From Pseudaeromonas sp963677375 (GTDB lineage: Bacteria > Pseudomonadota > Gammaproteobacteria > Enterobacterales > Aeromonadaceae), in contig CAXXIF010000003.1 in the NCBI GenBank assembly GCA_963677375.2, positions 62,001-126,000 on the forward strand: DNA of 64,000 bases, in the 5' to 3' direction. The notes below the pieces were generated by a model. That model had not been told where the DNA came from, ran no database searches, and saw only the letters and a program-made list of their open reading frames with translations. Both the position numbers and the translations under genes were made by a program. Below, piece by piece: positions 61,373-64,000 of this stretch; position 1 is the first letter of the stretch, and every line of letters begins with the position of its first letter.

Positions 61373-61798
61373 ATGACCATTCCCTTTCAGGCGGAAGGCC
61401 AATTGCTGCCCGTCAGCCCTTGGCTGAAATCCCAACTGGCCGAGATGGTGAGCGAGCAACGTATCAATCTGGAGCCGCTGACGGCTCTCACCTTTCGTTT
61501 CAATGACCCGAACTACTCCGCCACCCAAGGTGGCTATCACCCGGTTGAAATCCGGCTGGTACGCGGTCTCGACGGCTGGCTGTTCGATAGCATCACCGAC
61601 TTTAGCTATCAGGGTTATGGCGACTGGGCCGAGCTGGACAAGGAGCTGGACTTTGATTTTCTAAGTCCCGAGTTCACCCACATCTATCTGGGCGTACTTG
61701 AGCACGATGAAGCGGTCGAGCTGTACCAACTCTGGGAGAGCAACTTCTGGCTCTGCTACCAAACGAACACATTCCACACCTCACTCACCGCAGCCTGA
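61373..61798 (+). CDS. DUF2787 family protein
   Basis: 141 residues, starting MTIPFQAEGQLLPVSPWLK. The second of two close ATGs is six bases from AGGAG and is preferred. The FRFNDPNYSATQGGYHPVEIRL stretch and IYLGVLEHDEAVELYQLWE match what I know of DUF2787 proteins, which are common in Vibrionaceae and Aeromonas islands. Its function is unknown. Confidence 0.75.
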   Translation: MTIPFQAEGQLLPVSPWLKSQLAEMVSEQRINLEPLTALTFRFNDPNYSATQGGYHPVEIRLVRGLDGWLFDSITDFSYQGYGDWAELDKELDFDFLSPEFTHIYLGVLEHDEAVELYQLWESNFWLCYQTNTFHTSLTAA

Positions 61799-61812
61799 GC
61801 GCATAACCACGA

Positions 61813-61849
61813 CGCCATCTCGAGCCCAAAGCCGGAGATGGCGTTTTTT
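61813..61849 (+). terminator. Terminator-like hairpin before radC
   Basis: A 9-bp stem (CGCCATCTC with GAGATGGCG), 13-nt loop, then TTTTTT. It lies 14 bp before the radC-like ATG. Confidence 0.85.
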
Positions 61850-61863
61850 ATGGAGAACTCACG

Positions 61864-62361
61864 ATGAGTCACAGTAAATTCAAAGCCGGAGAAACCAAAG
61901 GCACCTATATCCTCACCGAGCCCGCGACTGCCGAGGAGATCCTGGCGATGGCCAACCGACTGGCCCGCGCTCGCGTCACCAAGGGCAAGGCGCTCACCTC
62001 GCCCAGTCTTACCTACAGTTGTCTGCAGACCCTGCTGCAAGGTTATGAACGTGAGGTATTCGCCATCCTGTTTCTGGATAGCCAACACCGCGTGATCAAG
62101 TTCGAGGAGTTGTTCCAAGGCACACTGGATGCGGCCTCCGTCTACCCGCGTGAGGTGGTCAAGGCCGCGCTGGCCTGCAACGCGGCGGCGGTGATCTTTG
62201 TACACAACCACCCTTCAGGCTTGCCTGAGCCGAGTCGTTCTGACCGCACTCTTACCGAAACACTTCGAGCCGCTCTGGCCACCGTCGAGATCCGCGTGCT
62301 GGATCATCTGGTGATTGGTACTGAAGGGAGAGTGTCGATGGCAGAGCGAGGGTGGTTATAG
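61864..62361 (+). CDS. RadC-family JAB/MPN-domain protein (YfjY-like)
   Basis: 165 residues of the short island-type RadC. The zinc motif is VHNHPSGLPEPSRSD (His at 114 and 116, Asp near 127), and the N-terminal helix-hairpin-helix of chromosomal RadC is absent. Such proteins sit beside DUF932 and antirestriction genes in CP4-like islands; their activity is not established. Last gene of the module, with a terminator after it. Confidence 0.92.
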   Translation: MSHSKFKAGETKGTYILTEPATAEEILAMANRLARARVTKGKALTSPSLTYSCLQTLLQGYEREVFAILFLDSQHRVIKFEELFQGTLDAASVYPREVVKAALACNAAAVIFVHNHPSGLPEPSRSDRTLTETLRAALATVEIRVLDHLVIGTEGRVSMAERGWL

Positions 62362-62363
62362 CT

Positions 62364-62394
62364 AATCCCCATCAGCGCAAAGTTGATGGGGATT
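62364..62394 (+). terminator. Terminator after the radC-like gene
   Basis: An 11-bp stem (AATCCCCATCA with TGATGGGGATT), 9-nt loop, then CTTGATCT. The U-tract is poor. Confidence 0.6.
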
Positions 62395-62463
62395 CTTGAT
62401 CTATGGGCTCGAACAACCTAGAAGGAAAAGAAGCAAGCACGCGCCTGGTGGGCAACTCTTCAG

Positions 62464-62961
62464 TTATCCCACTACCGTCCAGTTCATTTCCGGCTTGAGT
62501 GAACGCTGATCAACCACACAAGGGTGAGCATCCACACTCTTTAATTTTTGTTTCATCTTTTGCTGCAACCCGGCTTTCAGCGATTTGGCCGGAGCCAAAC
62601 GACCGAGGTAAGGTGATTCCTCCAGATGAAGAACTACGCGGATTCTCTTCACTTTGATTGCCGCAGCCGCAAATCGCTTTTCATCCGGATCGTTAGCATT
62701 GCATTTGGCCGCCCACAACCCAGCGAGGGTATTACGCAGCTTATCTGCGATTTCATCGGGTAACTCAATAGACTTGGTGCGTCGATGAACTCGGTAATCT
62801 TTGACTTCGATCAGCCAGAATGTTTGTCCATCTATATACGCCAAGTCCATAGCTTTGATGCCATCCGCCATCTTGATGAACTGGTTATGTTGATTTGCAC
62901 TCGGAACTGATCCACTTCCCTCCGTAATTTGCATCGAAAACTGATCCACATTTTTAATCAA
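62464..62961 (-). CDS. Nuclease-like protein truncated at its 5' end by an IS21 element
   Basis: 165 residues as read. The core AMDLAYIDGQTFWLIEVKDYR has the D-x12-E-x-K spacing of PD-(D/E)XK nucleases (Asp 39, Glu 52, Lys 54), followed by helical sequence. The first 20 or so residues (MIKNVDQFSMQITEGSGS) fall in the IS21 end repeats, so the true N-terminus is lost and the present start is accidental. Whether the remnant is expressed is unknown. Confidence 0.6.
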   Translation of the reverse strand: MIKNVDQFSMQITEGSGSVPSANQHNQFIKMADGIKAMDLAYIDGQTFWLIEVKDYRVHRRTKSIELPDEIADKLRNTLAGLWAAKCNANDPDEKRFAAAAIKVKRIRVVLHLEESPYLGRLAPAKSLKAGLQQKMKQKLKSVDAHPCVVDQRSLKPEMNWTVVG

Positions 62962-64000
62962 TCCTGTCCGGTTCTGGCAGGAGAATGTGGAGTGATTGAT
63001 ATGGCACTTTTAGGCGTGATCAGACGCTGGTATTTCCGTGACGGGATGTCCAAGCGCGAAATTGCCAGACGGACCGGGTTGTCCAGAAACACCCTGAAAA
63101 AATATCTGAGCCAGTCGCAGGTGGAGCCGGTGTATTCACCGCGCCAGTCGAGCAGTAAGTTGGATGATTTTGCCGCCATCCTGCGGGATGCGCTCGTCTT
63201 TGAAGCCAAAAAACCGCGTAAACAGCGTAAGTCCGTGAAGCAGCTGTACCATGATTTACTGCCACAGGGGTATTGCGGCTCGTATGACCGGGTGGCAGCG
63301 TTTGCCCGCCATTGGCGTCAGGAGCAGTCGGTCAGCAAACAAGTCTATGTGCCTTTGTCATTTGCTCCCGGTGAGGCCTTCCAGTTTGACTGGGGCGAGA
63401 ACTGGGTGTCGATTGCGGGCAAAAAAGTCAAAGTGCAGGTCGCGCACTTTAAGCTCTGTCATAGCAAAGCGGGCTATCAGCGGGCGTACTGGACGCAAAC
63501 CCACGAGATGTTGTTTGATGCGCACAATCATGCGTTCCGGGTGTTTGGCGGCGTACCGGCGCGTGGCATTTACGACAATATGAAAACTGCGGTGGATAAG
63601 ATTGGCCGCGGCAAAGCGCGGGTGATTAACAAGCGCTTCCTGGCGATGACCAGTCATTATTTGTTTGATGCTGACTTCTGCAATCCGGCCTCTGGCTGGG
63701 AAAAAGGTCAGGTCGAGAAGTCGGTGCAGGATGGCCGGTATGCACTATGGCATCAGGCGCCAGCGTTTGCTTCACTCGATGAGCTCAATGACTGGCTGGA
63801 GCGTGAGTGCTTGGCGTTGTGGCGAGCGCACAAACATCCTGAGCAAAAACCATTGACCGTCCAGCAATGCTGGCAGGCTGAGCAGCTGCACCTGATGCCC
63901 GTGAGCGCCGCGTTCGATGGTTTTACCGAGCACAGCAAAGTGGTGTCGTCGACCTGTCTGGTCACGTTTGAATGCAATAAATACAGTGTGCCGGCCAGTT
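62899..64000 (+). mobile_element. IS21-family insertion sequence, left part
   Basis: Two direct repeats AACTGATCCAC (62905-62915 and 62939-62949) lie 34 bp apart ahead of istA, the arrangement of terminal transposase-binding sites in IS21 elements. The left edge is placed only approximately, where the truncated gene's sequence gives way. The element runs off the window; istB would be expected beyond 64000. Confidence 0.75.
63001..64000 (+). CDS. istA: IS21-family transposase IstA, partial
   Basis: An open frame of 333 codons running off the right edge, with GGAG nine bases before the ATG. The N-terminus MALLGVIRRWYFRDGMSKRE carries a helix-turn-helix (IARRTGLSRNTLKKYL). The DDE integrase core shows in FQFDWGENWV, GIYDNMKTAVD and GWEKGQVEKSVQDGRY. 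Its stop codon is beyond the window. Confidence 0.93.
   Translation, partial: MALLGVIRRWYFRDGMSKREIARRTGLSRNTLKKYLSQSQVEPVYSPRQSSSKLDDFAAILRDALVFEAKKPRKQRKSVKQLYHDLLPQGYCGSYDRVAAFARHWRQEQSVSKQVYVPLSFAPGEAFQFDWGENWVSIAGKKVKVQVAHFKLCHSKAGYQRAYWTQTHEMLFDAHNHAFRVFGGVPARGIYDNMKTAVDKIGRGKARVINKRFLAMTSHYLFDADFCNPASGWEKGQVEKSVQDGRYALWHQAPAFASLDELNDWLERECLALWRAHKHPEQKPLTVQQCWQAEQLHLMPVSAAFDGFTEHSKVVSSTCLVTFECNKYSVPAS

Noticed and set aside
50908..64000. A second copy of the tRNA-Thr 3' end (attR)
   Set aside because: I found no repeat of the tRNA 3' sequence in the rest of the window, so the right boundary is probably beyond it.

Overview
The window looks like a chromosomal segment of a gammaproteobacterium of the Aeromonadaceae, most likely Aeromonas. 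This is inferred from gene content and order (nadA, tRNA-Lys/Val array, cpoB-pal-tolB-tolA-tolR-tolQ-ybgC, cydX-cydB-cydA, ruvB-ruvA-ruvC-yebC-aspS), the fused trpCF, the WWW trp leader peptide, and a G+C content clearly above 50 percent in the core. No 16S rRNA gene is present, so the genus is an inference.

Core part (1-50.9 kb). The 5' end of nadA and a chemoreceptor gene come first, then 15 tandem tRNA genes (3 Lys-TTT, 5 Lys-CTT, 7 Val-TAC). The Tol-Pal envelope operon follows, with an extra stand-alone TolA-III-like gene. After it come the bd-type oxidase operon, the Holliday-junction resolvase genes, aspS, the cmoAB wobble-uridine pair, a conserved retropepsin/transglutaminase-7TM/ATP-grasp trio, a membrane glycosyltransferase-like gene, a TerC-CBS protein, queC, rluB, yciO, rnm, and the complete trp operon with attenuator. 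The last core stretch holds yciB, yciI, a 2-hydroxyacid dehydrogenase, cysQ, comEA, galU, a peptide transporter, rubredoxin, a YqhD-like dehydrogenase, two tandem alkaline phosphatases and an unknown exported protein. Three genes (ybgC, tolQ, second alkaline phosphatase) each carry one extra base in a short homopolymer that breaks the frame. These are either real mutations or sequencing errors.

Accessory part (50.8-64 kb). A CP4-57-like genomic island sits at the 3' end of tRNA-Thr(CGT). Its integrase is a remnant and is split by a complete 1,212-bp IS3-family element with a 4-bp target duplication. Then come yfjJ-like, yfjI-like and alpA-like genes on the minus strand. Diverging from alpA is one AT-rich gene for a 639-residue protein I do not recognise, in the slot where related islands carry defence or toxin genes. 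A perfect 40-bp palindrome separates it from a GC-rich module: DUF932 (yfjQ-like), YqaJ nuclease, a gp3-like protein, an LRAT/NC-domain protein, DUF2787 and RadC. Four genes of that module are each preceded by a terminator-like hairpin. The window ends in an IS21-family element that has truncated a nuclease-like gene.

Best candidates for something new: the AT-rich orphan gene in the island cargo slot; a predicted ~130-nt RNA between cydA and ruvB with a sigma70 promoter and an FNR-like palindrome centred near -42; the repeated hairpins in the island module; and extra short ORFs in the trp leader.
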